DNA of 64,000 bases, taken from the NCBI RefSeq assembly GCF_000341085.1, contig NZ_ANBA01000007.1, positions 248,001-312,000 on the forward strand. The letters run 5' to 3'. Position numbers and translations under genes: made by a program. Every line of letters begins with the position of its first letter. The stretch's first letter is position 1. Of this stretch, positions 17,786-25,998 are shown in pieces. The stretch is from Nocardiopsis ganjiahuensis DSM 45031 (GTDB lineage Bacteria > Actinomycetota > Actinomycetes > Streptosporangiales > Streptosporangiaceae). The notes beneath the pieces were generated by a model that searched no databases, was not told the origin of the DNA, and saw only the letters and a program-made list of their open reading frames with translations.

Positions 17786-18082
17786 ATGAGCGTGAACAGG
17801 TACGAGGTCGGCGCCGACATCGACCAGCTCAACGACCTGAACATCGACCAGCGGACGTACCTCGGCTACTTCCGCACGATCATGCAGGACATCGACACCC
17901 AGGCCAGGGGCCTCGTCGAGAAGTGGGAGGGCGGCGACGAGAAGTTCCAGGCCCGCGCCACCGAGTTCAACAACGCTTTCGACATGACCAACCGCGGCTT
18001 CACGAAGATGATCGACGCCGTGGACGGGACCGTGGACGGTTACCAGAACACCAAGAAGTACCTCGACGGCCTGTTCGACTGA
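17786..18082 (+). CDS. WXG100 family protein
   Basis: 98 aa from ATG 17786, preceded by GAGAGCGAG. It is a helix-turn-helix hairpin with the turn motif KWEGGDEKF (W-x-G at about residues 47-49), and the length matches the family's 100 aa. No signal peptide. As an Esx-type protein it should be secreted through the EccC/EccD machinery as a dimer, probably with the 110-aa protein before it. The C-terminal KKYLDGLFD may act as the EccC recognition tail. Confidence 0.85.
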   Translation: MSVNRYEVGADIDQLNDLNIDQRTYLGYFRTIMQDIDTQARGLVEKWEGGDEKFQARATEFNNAFDMTNRGFTKMIDAVDGTVDGYQNTKKYLDGLFD

Positions 18083-18105
18083 CCGGCTGACGGCCCCTGA
18101 CGCAC

Positions 18106-18486
18106 ATGTCCCACCCACCCCGGACCCAGGGGGCGGTGCCGGAGGAACCGGTCCTGCCGCCCCCCACACAGCTTCCCCAGGCGTTCCAGACGACCCCCGA
18201 CAGCGAGCGCTACGTCCTCCAGGCGGACGCGTTGCGCCGCAGGCAGCTGCGCGCCGCCATCCTGTACGGATCCAGCCGCTACTGGCGTGCCCGCCAGCGC
18301 GTGTGGCCCTCGGTTGTCGTCGGCCTGATCATCGCCGCCGTCGTGGCCGCGGTCATCGTGGTGTTCGGTGCCTTCCAGGCCCAACGCGACCTCAACGAGG
18401 AGCGCGGGCAGGGACAGACCCAGAACCCGCTGACGCCCGTGACCCCGCAGGAGAGGGACCCACAGGGGTCGGACCAGACACCCTGA
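18106..18486 (+). CDS. single-pass membrane protein of the T7SS-like locus
   Basis: 126 aa from ATG 18106, 23 bp after the WXG100 gene. A Pro-rich cytoplasmic start (residues 1-35) is followed by a basic helix (LRRRQLRAAILYGSSRYWRARQ), one transmembrane helix (about 67-90, WPSVVVGLIIAAVVAAVIVV) and a short Gln/Pro-rich tail. I do not recognise a family. A type II topology and operon position suggest an accessory secretion-apparatus subunit, which is inference only. Confidence 0.65.
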   Translation: MSHPPRTQGAVPEEPVLPPPTQLPQAFQTTPDSERYVLQADALRRRQLRAAILYGSSRYWRARQRVWPSVVVGLIIAAVVAAVIVVFGAFQAQRDLNEERGQGQTQNPLTPVTPQERDPQGSDQTP

Positions 18487-18513
18487 TCGCCCTCGCACAT
18501 CCGAAAGACACCA

Positions 18514-19548
18514 GTGAACACCAACGACCAAGCAGGATCCTCCTCCCGCGGGCCCGGCCCGAACGTGCCGGTCTCGGTGGACGAGGCGGCGGTCCAGGCG
18601 GACGCCTTCGACACCATGGCCTCCTCCGTCGGGACCGCCCTCCTGGGCAAGGCCGAGGTGGTGCGGCTCGCCCTCGTCGCCCTGCTCGCCCAGGGCCACA
18701 TCCTGCTGGAGGACGTCCCCGGCACCGGCAAGACCACCCTGGCCCGTGCGATCGCCTCGACCGTCGACGGCGTCTGGCGGCGCGTGCAGTTCACCCCCGA
18801 CCTGCTGCCCTCCGACGTCACCGGCGTGACCGTCTTCAACCAGGCCACACGCGAGTTCGAGTTCCACCCGGGGCCCGTGTTCGCCAACGTCGTCATCGCT
18901 GACGAGATCAACCGGGCCTCCCCCAAGACCCAGTCCGCGCTCCTGGAGGTCATGGAGGAGGGCGCGATCACCGTGGACGGCGTCCGCCACGCGGTCCCCG
19001 TGCCCTTCCTCGTGGTCGCCACCCAGAACCCGGTGGAGATGTCGGGCACCTACCGGCTTCCCGAGGCCCAGCTCGACCGGTTCCTGATGCGCCTGACCGT
19101 CGGCTACGCGGACCCGGCCGCCGAACTGGCCATCATCCGCGGCGACCGCCTCACCTCCCCGGAAGCCCTGCTCCCGCACACCGACGCCGAACGCATGGAC
19201 CAGGTACGCCGGGTCGCCCGCCGCGTCCACGTCGACGACGCCGTCTACGAGTACGTGCTGCGCGTGGCCCGCTCCACCCGCGACCACCCCGCGCTCAGCG
19301 TCGGCCTGTCGACCCGTGCCACCGTCGCCATGGCCCACACGGCCCGCACGCTCGCCCTGGTCTCCGGCCGCCCCTACGCCACACCCGAGGACGTCAAGAC
19401 CCTCGCCCAGCCGGTGTGGGCGCACCGGCTGGTGCTCTCCCCGGAGGCCTCCGTCGGCGGTCGCAGCGGAACCGACGTCCTCGCCGAGATCCTCGAGGCG
19501 ACCCCGGCCCCCCAGCCGGGCCACCCGGGGGCCACGGCGGTCCGCTGA
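18514..19548 (+). CDS. MoxR-family AAA+ ATPase
   Basis: 344 aa from GTG 18514. The MoxR core is intact: Walker A EDVPGTGKTT (about residues 67-76), Walker B ANVVIADEINRASPK, sensor-1 VVATQNPVEMSGTYRLPEAQ, arginine-finger region and the C-terminal lid. MoxR ATPases act as chaperones that activate protein complexes, often through von Willebrand-type or DUF58 partners. The next gene encodes DUF58 and overlaps its stop codon by one base (TGATG), the standard MoxR-DUF58-transglutaminase order. Confidence 0.93.
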   Translation: MNTNDQAGSSSRGPGPNVPVSVDEAAVQADAFDTMASSVGTALLGKAEVVRLALVALLAQGHILLEDVPGTGKTTLARAIASTVDGVWRRVQFTPDLLPSDVTGVTVFNQATREFEFHPGPVFANVVIADEINRASPKTQSALLEVMEEGAITVDGVRHAVPVPFLVVATQNPVEMSGTYRLPEAQLDRFLMRLTVGYADPAAELAIIRGDRLTSPEALLPHTDAERMDQVRRVARRVHVDDAVYEYVLRVARSTRDHPALSVGLSTRATVAMAHTARTLALVSGRPYATPEDVKTLAQPVWAHRLVLSPEASVGGRSGTDVLAEILEATPAPQPGHPGATAVR

Positions 19549-20678
19549 TGCCGACCACGAGAGGTTGGCTGGTGGCCGCGTCGGGCGCGCTGCTGCTCGC
19601 CGTGGGGATCCTCTCCCAGTACCAGGAACTCGCCCTGCTCGGCGCGCTCGCCGCCCTCGCGGTGGCCGTCGCGGCCCTGTCCGTGGGCCGCCCCGCCGCG
19701 GTGACCACGACACGCTCCCTGCCCACGGGCACCCGTACCGGCCCCGGCCGCTCCGTACGGGTGCACATGAGAGCCCGCAACACCGGCCGCCGCAACCTGA
19801 GGATCAGCGAACGCGTCGTCGGGCCCGACGGCGAACACGACGTCCCCCTCGCACCCCTGCCCGGCGGCGGCACCGGCGGTTCGGACTACTGGCTCCAGCC
19901 CTTCCGGCGCGGACTGATCGAACTCGGCCCCCTGCGCGCGGGCCGATCCGATCCGCTCGGCCTGGCCCGGAGCGTGCGCGCCCACGGAACCACCGACCGG
20001 GTCTGGGTCCATCCGGCCTGGCAGTACCTGCGGGCCATCCCCGTCGGCAACGTCGCCGACCCCGACGGTGAGGTCGACGGCGCCCGGGCGGGCACCCTCA
20101 CCTTCCACACCCTGCGCGACTACGCGCCCGGCGACGACCTGCGCCATGTCCACTGGCGCAGCTCCGCCCGGCTGGACCGGCTCGTCGTCCGCGAGTACGT
20201 CGACACCTCCCAGACCCGTGTGTGCGTCCTCGTCGACGACCGCCCCACCGAGCAGGGAGCCGACCGGCTCGACGAGGTCGCCGGAGCGGCGGCCTCCCTC
20301 CTCGCCACCGGGGTACGGGCCGCACTCCACTGCGAACTGCGGCTGGTCAGCGGACGGGGCAGGGACAGCAGCGGCGGCCTGCCCTCCCTGCTCGACCTGC
20401 TCGCCGAGGCCGCGCCCACCCCCGGGGCGGACCTCGCCGACGCCCTCCACCTGGCCCGCACCCAGAGCCAGGGAGACACCGCCATCCTGGTCAGCGGATC
20501 GCTGGACGCCGCCGACCTGCGCCTGCTCGGCCAGCTCGGCGACCGCTACTCCGGCCTGTTCGCGGCCGTCATCGGCCAGGAGGAGCGCCCGGTCGCGCCC
20601 GCCTCCGTCACGCTCATCACCGCGGGGGACGCCGCGTCGTTCGCGGACCGCTGGAACGAGGCACCATGGCCACGATGA
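19548..20678 (+). CDS. DUF58 membrane-anchored protein, MoxR partner
   Basis: 376 aa from ATG 19548, sharing a base with the MoxR stop. Two hydrophobic N-terminal segments (residues 8-45) anchor the protein. A beta-sandwich follows, and then the DUF58 signature LRDYAPGDDLRHVHWRSSAR near residues 185-204, leading into a vWA-like fold with VCVLVDDRPTEQG. The reading frame overlaps the next gene by 13 bp, so translation is coupled. Function in other bacteria is inferred to be as a MoxR-dependent assembly or cell-surface factor. Confidence 0.9.
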   Translation: MPTTRGWLVAASGALLLAVGILSQYQELALLGALAALAVAVAALSVGRPAAVTTTRSLPTGTRTGPGRSVRVHMRARNTGRRNLRISERVVGPDGEHDVPLAPLPGGGTGGSDYWLQPFRRGLIELGPLRAGRSDPLGLARSVRAHGTTDRVWVHPAWQYLRAIPVGNVADPDGEVDGARAGTLTFHTLRDYAPGDDLRHVHWRSSARLDRLVVREYVDTSQTRVCVLVDDRPTEQGADRLDEVAGAAASLLATGVRAALHCELRLVSGRGRDSSGGLPSLLDLLAEAAPTPGADLADALHLARTQSQGDTAILVSGSLDAADLRLLGQLGDRYSGLFAAVIGQEERPVAPASVTLITAGDAASFADRWNEAPWPR

Positions 20679-22975
20679 CCGCCCCGGCCCCGGAACGGAG
20701 CACGACCCGCCCCGCGCCCAGCGCCCCCCGGCGCGGCCCCGCAGGTGCCTTCCGGCCCCGCCTCGGCATGCTCGCGGCCCACATCGGGCTGGTCCTGTCC
20801 ACCGGCGCGGGAGGGGTGGCGCTGGCGTTCTCCTACGCCTCACCCCGCACGCTCCTGGCGGTCCTCACCGTCTGCGCGGCCGCCTCCGTCGTCCTCGCCC
20901 TTCTCCTGCGCTCCAGGTTCAGCGCGCTCCGCACGGTCCTGACCGGTGTTCCGCTGCCCCTGACCGCGGTCCTGGTGAGCGCCGTGTGGATCCCCGGGGA
21001 GGGGGACGGCGCCCTGCGCGGCGCGGGAGAGGCACTGCTGCACTCGGGGGCGCGCATCCTCACCAGCACCGCCCCGACCCCGCTCAGCGTCGACACCCTC
21101 ACCCTGCCGCTGCTGGCGACCTGGCTCACCGGCACGGCCACCGCACTGGTCTGGCGCGCCGAACGCCGGGCGCTCGCCCTGTTCCCCGGGCTCCTGCTGC
21201 TCGTGGGCGCCGTCGTCCTCAACGGTCCGGCCGCCCCGCCCGGGTTCCCCTCGATCGCGCTGCTCGGCGTGGCCGCCGTCCTGGTCATGTCCGTCCGCCC
21301 CGCGAACGCGGCACACGGCGCCGCGGGCTCTGCCGCACTGGGAATCCAGGTGGACGAGCGCCCGGCGGGCCCCTCCCGGGTCCGCGACACGGCGGTCACC
21401 GGAGCCATCTGCGTGCTCACCGCCACCACGGCGGTGTTCGGCGGCCCCTTCCTGCTCGCCGGCTGGGCCGCCGAGCCCGGGGACCCGCGCGCCGTCATGA
21501 CACCGCCCCTGGACCCCCATGCCGCCCTCAACCCGCTCAGCTACCTGCCCGGGTGGGCGGCCGAACCCGACGCACACCTGATCACCGTCGAGTCCGAGAA
21601 CCCCGTCGAACTGCGCTGGGTCGCCCTCGCCGACTTCACCGGGACCACCTGGCTCCCCGAGAGCGGATACCGCAACGCGGACCGGATCCTGCCCGCACCC
21701 GTGCCTCCGCCGCCCGGAGCGGAAGAGGTCAGCGCGCGCATCACCGTCGGCGACGACCTCCCGGGCAGCTGGGCGCCGGTGGTCGGGGCACCCCGCCAGG
21801 TGGGCCTCGACGACCTCGGCTACGACGCCCTCACCGGCACGGTCGTCACCATGGACGGCGACGTCGCGGGCCGCAGCTACGAGGCGGTCGGCGACGTGGC
21901 CGACTGGGGCACGGCCGACCCCTCCAGGTCCGCCCCGCCCATCGGAGACGTGTACGACCTCTACCGCGACCTGCCCCCCGGCGCACCGCCCATCCTCGAC
22001 GAGGTCGTCTCCGCGATCGCCTCCGAGGGCGACTACCACCACCGCGCGCGAGCCATCGCCGACTACCTCCGCGACTCCCACACCTTCGACCCCGAAACCT
22101 CCGGCGGACACGGCTACGCCCACGTCGACGCACTCCTGGCCGCGCCCGGCGGACAGGGGGGCGGCGGCACCTCGGAGCAGTTCGCGAGCGCCTTCGCCAT
22201 GCTGGCGCGCGCCGCAGGCCTGCCCAGCCGGGTGGCGGTCGGCTTCGCCCCCGGAACACCGGACGGTGAGGGGCGGTACGAGGTGCGCACCGGCGACGCC
22301 CACGCCTGGGGCGAGGTCTACTTCGACGGCCTCGGCTGGGTGCCCTTCCACGTCACCCCCGGCGGTGAGGACGACACCGGCTCCGGCCAGAGCCCCGAGG
22401 GCGGGGACAGCTCCGACGGCCCCGAGGCCGAGGAGCTCGGCGGGTCCTCCGGCCCACAGAACCAGGGGGACACGGGTTCCGGGAACGGGAACGACGACGG
22501 CGACGCATGGGGATGGGCGGCGTTCGCGGCGGGCATCCCGATCACCCTGGTCCTGCTGGTCCCCGTCCTGAGGCTCGTGCGCCGCGCGCGACGTCTGGGC
22601 AGCGGGCCTCCCGCCGACCGCGTCCTGGGCGCCTGGCGCGAACTGCGCGACGCACTGAGGATGAGCCGGGTGCACCTGGCACCCGGGAACACCGTCACCG
22701 AGACCGTGGCGGCCGCCCGTGTCCTGGCCTCCTCCGGAACGCCCGCGTCCGGGCTGGACCAGCTGGCGGACGCCGTCAACAGCGCCGGTTTCGGCGGCGG
22801 TTCCGGTATCGACGCGGCTGTGGCGGCCGGGACCGCCGACACCGTCCGGGCCCACCAGCGGGCGCTGCGCCGGGGCCGGCCCCGGTTCGGGAGACTGACC
22901 TGGTGGTTCGACCCCCGCCCGCTGTTCTGGCGGGACGGCCCGAGCGACCACCGCCGACGGAGGGGACGCCGATGA
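20666..22975 (+). CDS. TgpA-like membrane transglutaminase homologue lacking catalytic residues
   Basis: 769 aa from ATG 20666. N-terminal multipass membrane domain (about six segments in residues 30-275, including TgpA_N-type QVDERPAGPSRVRDTAV), extracellular transglutaminase-like domain, one TM near 620 and a C-terminal DUF4129-like region with a 'GRPRFGRLTWWFDPRPLFW' tail. In active members the core reads G-x-C-E-x-FA; here it is GTSEQFASAF with Ser503 in place of Cys. The His is kept (DAHAW, His546). The Asp of the usual FDPTP is His562 (PFHVTPG). It is likely a binding or structural domain. ATGA overlap couples it to the kinase-like gene. Confidence 0.88.
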   Translation: MATMTAPAPERSTTRPAPSAPRRGPAGAFRPRLGMLAAHIGLVLSTGAGGVALAFSYASPRTLLAVLTVCAAASVVLALLLRSRFSALRTVLTGVPLPLTAVLVSAVWIPGEGDGALRGAGEALLHSGARILTSTAPTPLSVDTLTLPLLATWLTGTATALVWRAERRALALFPGLLLLVGAVVLNGPAAPPGFPSIALLGVAAVLVMSVRPANAAHGAAGSAALGIQVDERPAGPSRVRDTAVTGAICVLTATTAVFGGPFLLAGWAAEPGDPRAVMTPPLDPHAALNPLSYLPGWAAEPDAHLITVESENPVELRWVALADFTGTTWLPESGYRNADRILPAPVPPPPGAEEVSARITVGDDLPGSWAPVVGAPRQVGLDDLGYDALTGTVVTMDGDVAGRSYEAVGDVADWGTADPSRSAPPIGDVYDLYRDLPPGAPPILDEVVSAIASEGDYHHRARAIADYLRDSHTFDPETSGGHGYAHVDALLAAPGGQGGGGTSEQFASAFAMLARAAGLPSRVAVGFAPGTPDGEGRYEVRTGDAHAWGEVYFDGLGWVPFHVTPGGEDDTGSGQSPEGGDSSDGPEAEELGGSSGPQNQGDTGSGNGNDDGDAWGWAAFAAGIPITLVLLVPVLRLVRRARRLGSGPPADRVLGAWRELRDALRMSRVHLAPGNTVTETVAAARVLASSGTPASGLDQLADAVNSAGFGGGSGIDAAVAAGTADTVRAHQRALRRGRPRFGRLTWWFDPRPLFWRDGPSDHRRRRGRR

Positions 22976-24918
22976 GCGGCGAGGAACAGCAGAGCAGACT
23001 GGCTCCGGGATTCCACTCCACGGAGGTCCTGTACCGGGGATCGGCCTCGACCGTCTACCGGGCGCGGCGCGACGGGGACGACACCCCGGTCGCACTCAAG
23101 GTCATGCGGGACGACGCCGGAACCAGGGAGGCCGACCGGCTGGTCGAGCTGTCCGGAACCCCGGGCCTGGTCACCGCTCTGGGCGGCGGACGCACCTCCT
23201 CCGGCCGGGCGTTCGTCGCCATGGAGCTGCACCCGGAGGGCGACTACGCGTCCGCGTTGGACGACCGGGGCCCGCTGCCGCTGGAGGAGGTCCTGGGCGT
23301 GGGCCGGTCGGTGGCCGGGGCACTGGCCGCCCTGCACGGACGAGGGCTGCTCCACCACCGGATCGAACCGGGCAACATCCTCCGGGGCCCGGACGGCGCC
23401 GTCCTGGCGGACGTGGGCGGGCTGCTGCCCGCGGAGGAGCGGCCCGAACCGGTCGGGCTCGAACCCGTGGCCGTCGCCTACGCCTCCCCTGAAGCGCTGA
23501 GCGGCGCCCACCCCCTCACACCGGCGTCCGACGTCTACCGGCTCGCGGTGGTGCTCTGGACCCTGCTGGCCGGGCATCCGCCCTTCGCCCGGGAAGCGGG
23601 GACGACGGGCGACCCCTTCGCCTACCGGGAGCGGGTCCTGGCCGAGGACCCGCCGAGACTGCCGCGCGCCGACCTGCCCGCACCGCTGCGAGAGGTCCTG
23701 GACCGGGCCCTGTCCAAGGACCCCGCCGAACGCCAGGACGCCGCGGCCCTCGCCGCGGACCTGGACCGAGTGGCTCCCGGCACGGTCGCGGTCGGCCCGG
23801 ACCCGGCCGACACGGGCGCCGAGGGCGCGGCCGGCACGGCTCCGGTCGTTGACGAGGCCTGCGCCGACCCCGAGACGGAGTCCGCGGTCCCGGACGGGCA
23901 GACCGCCCCCGGCGAACCCGCTCTCAGCACCTCCGTGGACACTGCCCTCGCGGCCACCGATCCCGCGCCCAGTGTCCCCGCGCCTACCGACCCCGCGGCC
24001 ACTGGCTCCGCCCCCGGCGACCCCGCGCCCACCGACCCCGCGCCTACCGACCCCGCGGCTACCCACCCCGCTCCCGGCGACCCCGCGCCCACCGAGGCCG
24101 AGAGCACCGGTTCCAGCGCACCCCCGGTGCCCGCGGAGGGCCGAGCCGCTCCGACATCGGTCGACCGGTTCCTGGCCGACCGCCCGGAGCTCGCCTGGGC
24201 GGCCCTGCCCGGCTGGGCCGGAACCTCCACCCCCGAACCCCCGCTCGCCGCACAGTCTCCGGGTGCGGACTCGGACCCGGCACCGGAACCGTCCGAGCCG
24301 GAACAGGGATCCCCCGGTTACCACTGGGCGCAGACACCATCCGGGCCACCCGCGCCCCCCGAACCCCCGAAACCGCCCGAGACCGCGCCCCGGCCGCACG
24401 GGCCGGGCCCGCGACGCCCCCTGTTCATCGGCGTCACCGTCGCGGCCATCGCCTTCGTCGCCGTCACCCTCGGCGCGGTCGCCGTCCTCCGGCCCGGTGC
24501 CGGCGGAGACCTCCTGGAGCAGGTCAGGCAGGACACCCCGGCCTCTCCGGAGGCGTCGGACGACTCTGGGGGGTCGGGGACCGACGCCTCGCAGAACGGG
24601 CAGAGCGACGGCCCGGCGCCCCCCGCCGACCTGATCGAGGCCTCGGCTCCCACGGACCTCGCGCTGGAGGACTCCGGCCACACCGTTCTGGTGAGCTGGA
24701 CCGACAACACCGACCCCGCCGCGGCCCACCAGGTGGTCGGCGGCCCGGAGGGGGAGACGCCCGGCAACCTGGCCGACGCCGATCCCGGTGCCGCGCAGGC
24801 TGGGGTCAGCGGCCTCGAACCCGGCCGGGAGTACTGCTTCATCGTCATCGCCGTCCTCAGCGTCGACGAGATCGCCCCCTCGGAGCAGGTGTGCACGAAC
24901 CGGACCGGAGCCGCCTGA
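22972..24918 (+). CDS. Ser/Thr kinase-like membrane protein with HRD loss (pseudokinase) and FN3 domain
   Basis: 648 aa from ATG 22972 (ATGA overlap with the transglutaminase gene). Residues 10-270 are a protein-kinase fold: glycine loop YRGSASTVY, Lys43 in VALKVM, and DVG at 147-149 in place of DFG. The catalytic HRDIKP motif reads HHRIEP (128-133), so Arg130 replaces the proton-acceptor Asp and Glu132 the following Lys. Asn135 remains. A Pro/Ala/Thr-rich linker (about 290-480) precedes one TM (about 484-506) and an extracellular FN3 domain (about 560-648) with a Cys pair. Architecture matches a PknB-like receptor, but also the pseudokinase-TM-exodomain plan of EssB/YukC. Confidence 0.88.
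   Translation: MSGEEQQSRLAPGFHSTEVLYRGSASTVYRARRDGDDTPVALKVMRDDAGTREADRLVELSGTPGLVTALGGGRTSSGRAFVAMELHPEGDYASALDDRGPLPLEEVLGVGRSVAGALAALHGRGLLHHRIEPGNILRGPDGAVLADVGGLLPAEERPEPVGLEPVAVAYASPEALSGAHPLTPASDVYRLAVVLWTLLAGHPPFAREAGTTGDPFAYRERVLAEDPPRLPRADLPAPLREVLDRALSKDPAERQDAAALAADLDRVAPGTVAVGPDPADTGAEGAAGTAPVVDEACADPETESAVPDGQTAPGEPALSTSVDTALAATDPAPSVPAPTDPAATGSAPGDPAPTDPAPTDPAATHPAPGDPAPTEAESTGSSAPPVPAEGRAAPTSVDRFLADRPELAWAALPGWAGTSTPEPPLAAQSPGADSDPAPEPSEPEQGSPGYHWAQTPSGPPAPPEPPKPPETAPRPHGPGPRRPLFIGVTVAAIAFVAVTLGAVAVLRPGAGGDLLEQVRQDTPASPEASDDSGGSGTDASQNGQSDGPAPPADLIEASAPTDLALEDSGHTVLVSWTDNTDPAAAHQVVGGPEGETPGNLADADPGAAQAGVSGLEPGREYCFIVIAVLSVDEIAPSEQVCTNRTGAA
23981..24100 (+). repeat. two 60-bp tandem repeats in the kinase-like linker
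   Basis: Unit 23981-24040 is repeated at 24041-24100 with a few substitutions. It encodes Pro/Ala/Thr/Asp-rich PTDPA-type peptide and probably varies in copy number between strains. Confidence 0.75.
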
Positions 24919-25147
24919 TCCACTGACCGGAAATCCTTTTGTTCCGGCCGCTTCCGGCCAATGCAGAGCTCATTTCCAGGGAATGCGGAAAAAGGTTGCT
25001 GCCCGTCGGATTCAATTGTGCACCGATGCCTGTGTTCTCTTCTTTTCGAGGCGAAAACTGCCCTTCCGGTGCCCTTCTGTTTCAGGAAAGAGGGTGACTC
25101 TGGAGAGAGGGGTTCTTCACCCCGGTGCGGTTTCGGGAAGGTGAGCG

Positions 25148-25930
25148 ATGAGCAGTGAGCAGGACGGTCAGCCGCAGTACGACCCCTGGTCGGGCGGTCA
25201 GCCGCCCTACGGTCCCCCGCCTGGTGGTCAGCCGCCCTACGGTCCCCCGCCTGGTGGCCAGCCGCCCTACGGTCCCCCGCCTGGTGGCCAGCCGCAGTAC
25301 GGATACCAGCAGTACGGCCCGCCCCAGGGGCCTCCGCAGCAGTACGGGTACCCTCCGAACGTCCCGCCGCCGGTAGCCGCGCCGGGGAAGAGGAAGAAGT
25401 GGCCCTGGATTCTGCTGGCCGTGTTCGTGCTCCTCATGGGGATGTTCGCGTGTAGCGCCGGAGGTGGGGAGGACACCGAGACCGCTTCGGGCGGCGGAGA
25501 GGAAAAGGCCGGAACGGAGGAAGCGGCCGAGGAGGAGAGCACCCAGGCCCTGGGAATCGGGGAGGCCGGTCAGGTGGGTGACTGGAGGGTCACCGTGAAC
25601 GGAACGGAGACCGCCCCCACCATGGGAGACGAGTACTTCGAGGAGCAGGCGCAGGGCGAGTTCGTCATCGTCGACCTGACGGTGGAGAACGACGGCAGCG
25701 AGGCGACCACCTTCGACGACTCCGCGCTCTTTTTGATCGACGCCGACGGCAACAGGCACTCCGCGACGACCAGTCTGAGCGACGACGCGTTCTTCCTCGA
25801 ACAGATCAACCCGGGCAACCGGGCCACGGGCACGGCCGCCTTCGACGTCCCGGAGGGCACCGAGGCGGTGGCTCTGGAGGTGGAGGACATCTGGAGCTTC
25901 GAGGAGCCGATCGAGATCAGCCTCGACTGA
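25148..25930 (+). CDS. Pro/Gly/Tyr-rich membrane protein with DUF4352 domain
   Basis: 260 aa from ATG 25148 (GGTGAG before it). Residues 1-75 are low-complexity GGQPPYGPPP repeats, cytoplasmic. One TM helix follows a KRKK stop (about 83-100, WPWILLAVFVLLMGMFAC). An acidic Glu/Gly-rich linker precedes a DUF4352 immunoglobulin-like domain (about 140-260), seen as GDWRVTVNGTE, EFVIVDLTVENDGSEATTF and DADGNRHSA. DUF4352 domains occur in secreted or lipid-anchored proteins of unclear role. The 229-bp upstream gap is AT-richer and probably holds its promoter. It is apparently monocistronic. Confidence 0.85.
   Translation: MSSEQDGQPQYDPWSGGQPPYGPPPGGQPPYGPPPGGQPPYGPPPGGQPQYGYQQYGPPQGPPQQYGYPPNVPPPVAAPGKRKKWPWILLAVFVLLMGMFACSAGGGEDTETASGGGEEKAGTEEAAEEESTQALGIGEAGQVGDWRVTVNGTETAPTMGDEYFEEQAQGEFVIVDLTVENDGSEATTFDDSALFLIDADGNRHSATTSLSDDAFFLEQINPGNRATGTAAFDVPEGTEAVALEVEDIWSFEEPIEISLD
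25196..25285 (+). repeat. three 30-bp tandem repeats encoding GGQPPYGPPP
   Basis: Units 25196-25225, 25226-25255 and 25256-25285 are near-identical (one base differs), with a partial fourth copy after them. They are in frame in the DUF4352 protein gene. Confidence 0.9.
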
Positions 25931-25942
25931 GCGCCGAGAACC

Positions 25943-25978
25943 AGCGGGGCGGGGGTCCGTGCCGACCCCCGCCCCGCT
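25943..25978. terminator. bidirectional terminator, DUF4352 gene / MBL gene
   Basis: A perfect 15-bp stem (25943-25957 with 25964-25978) and a 6-base loop lie between the convergent genes. Confidence 0.8.
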
Positions 25979-25998
25979 CGTCGGTGTTCCGGCGGTCC

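Noticed and set aside
25148..25930. Lipoprotein call for the DUF4352 protein because of MGMFACSAGG
   Set aside because: The Cys lies about 100 residues from the start after a long cytoplasmic repeat region. A plain TM anchor is more consistent than a lipobox.
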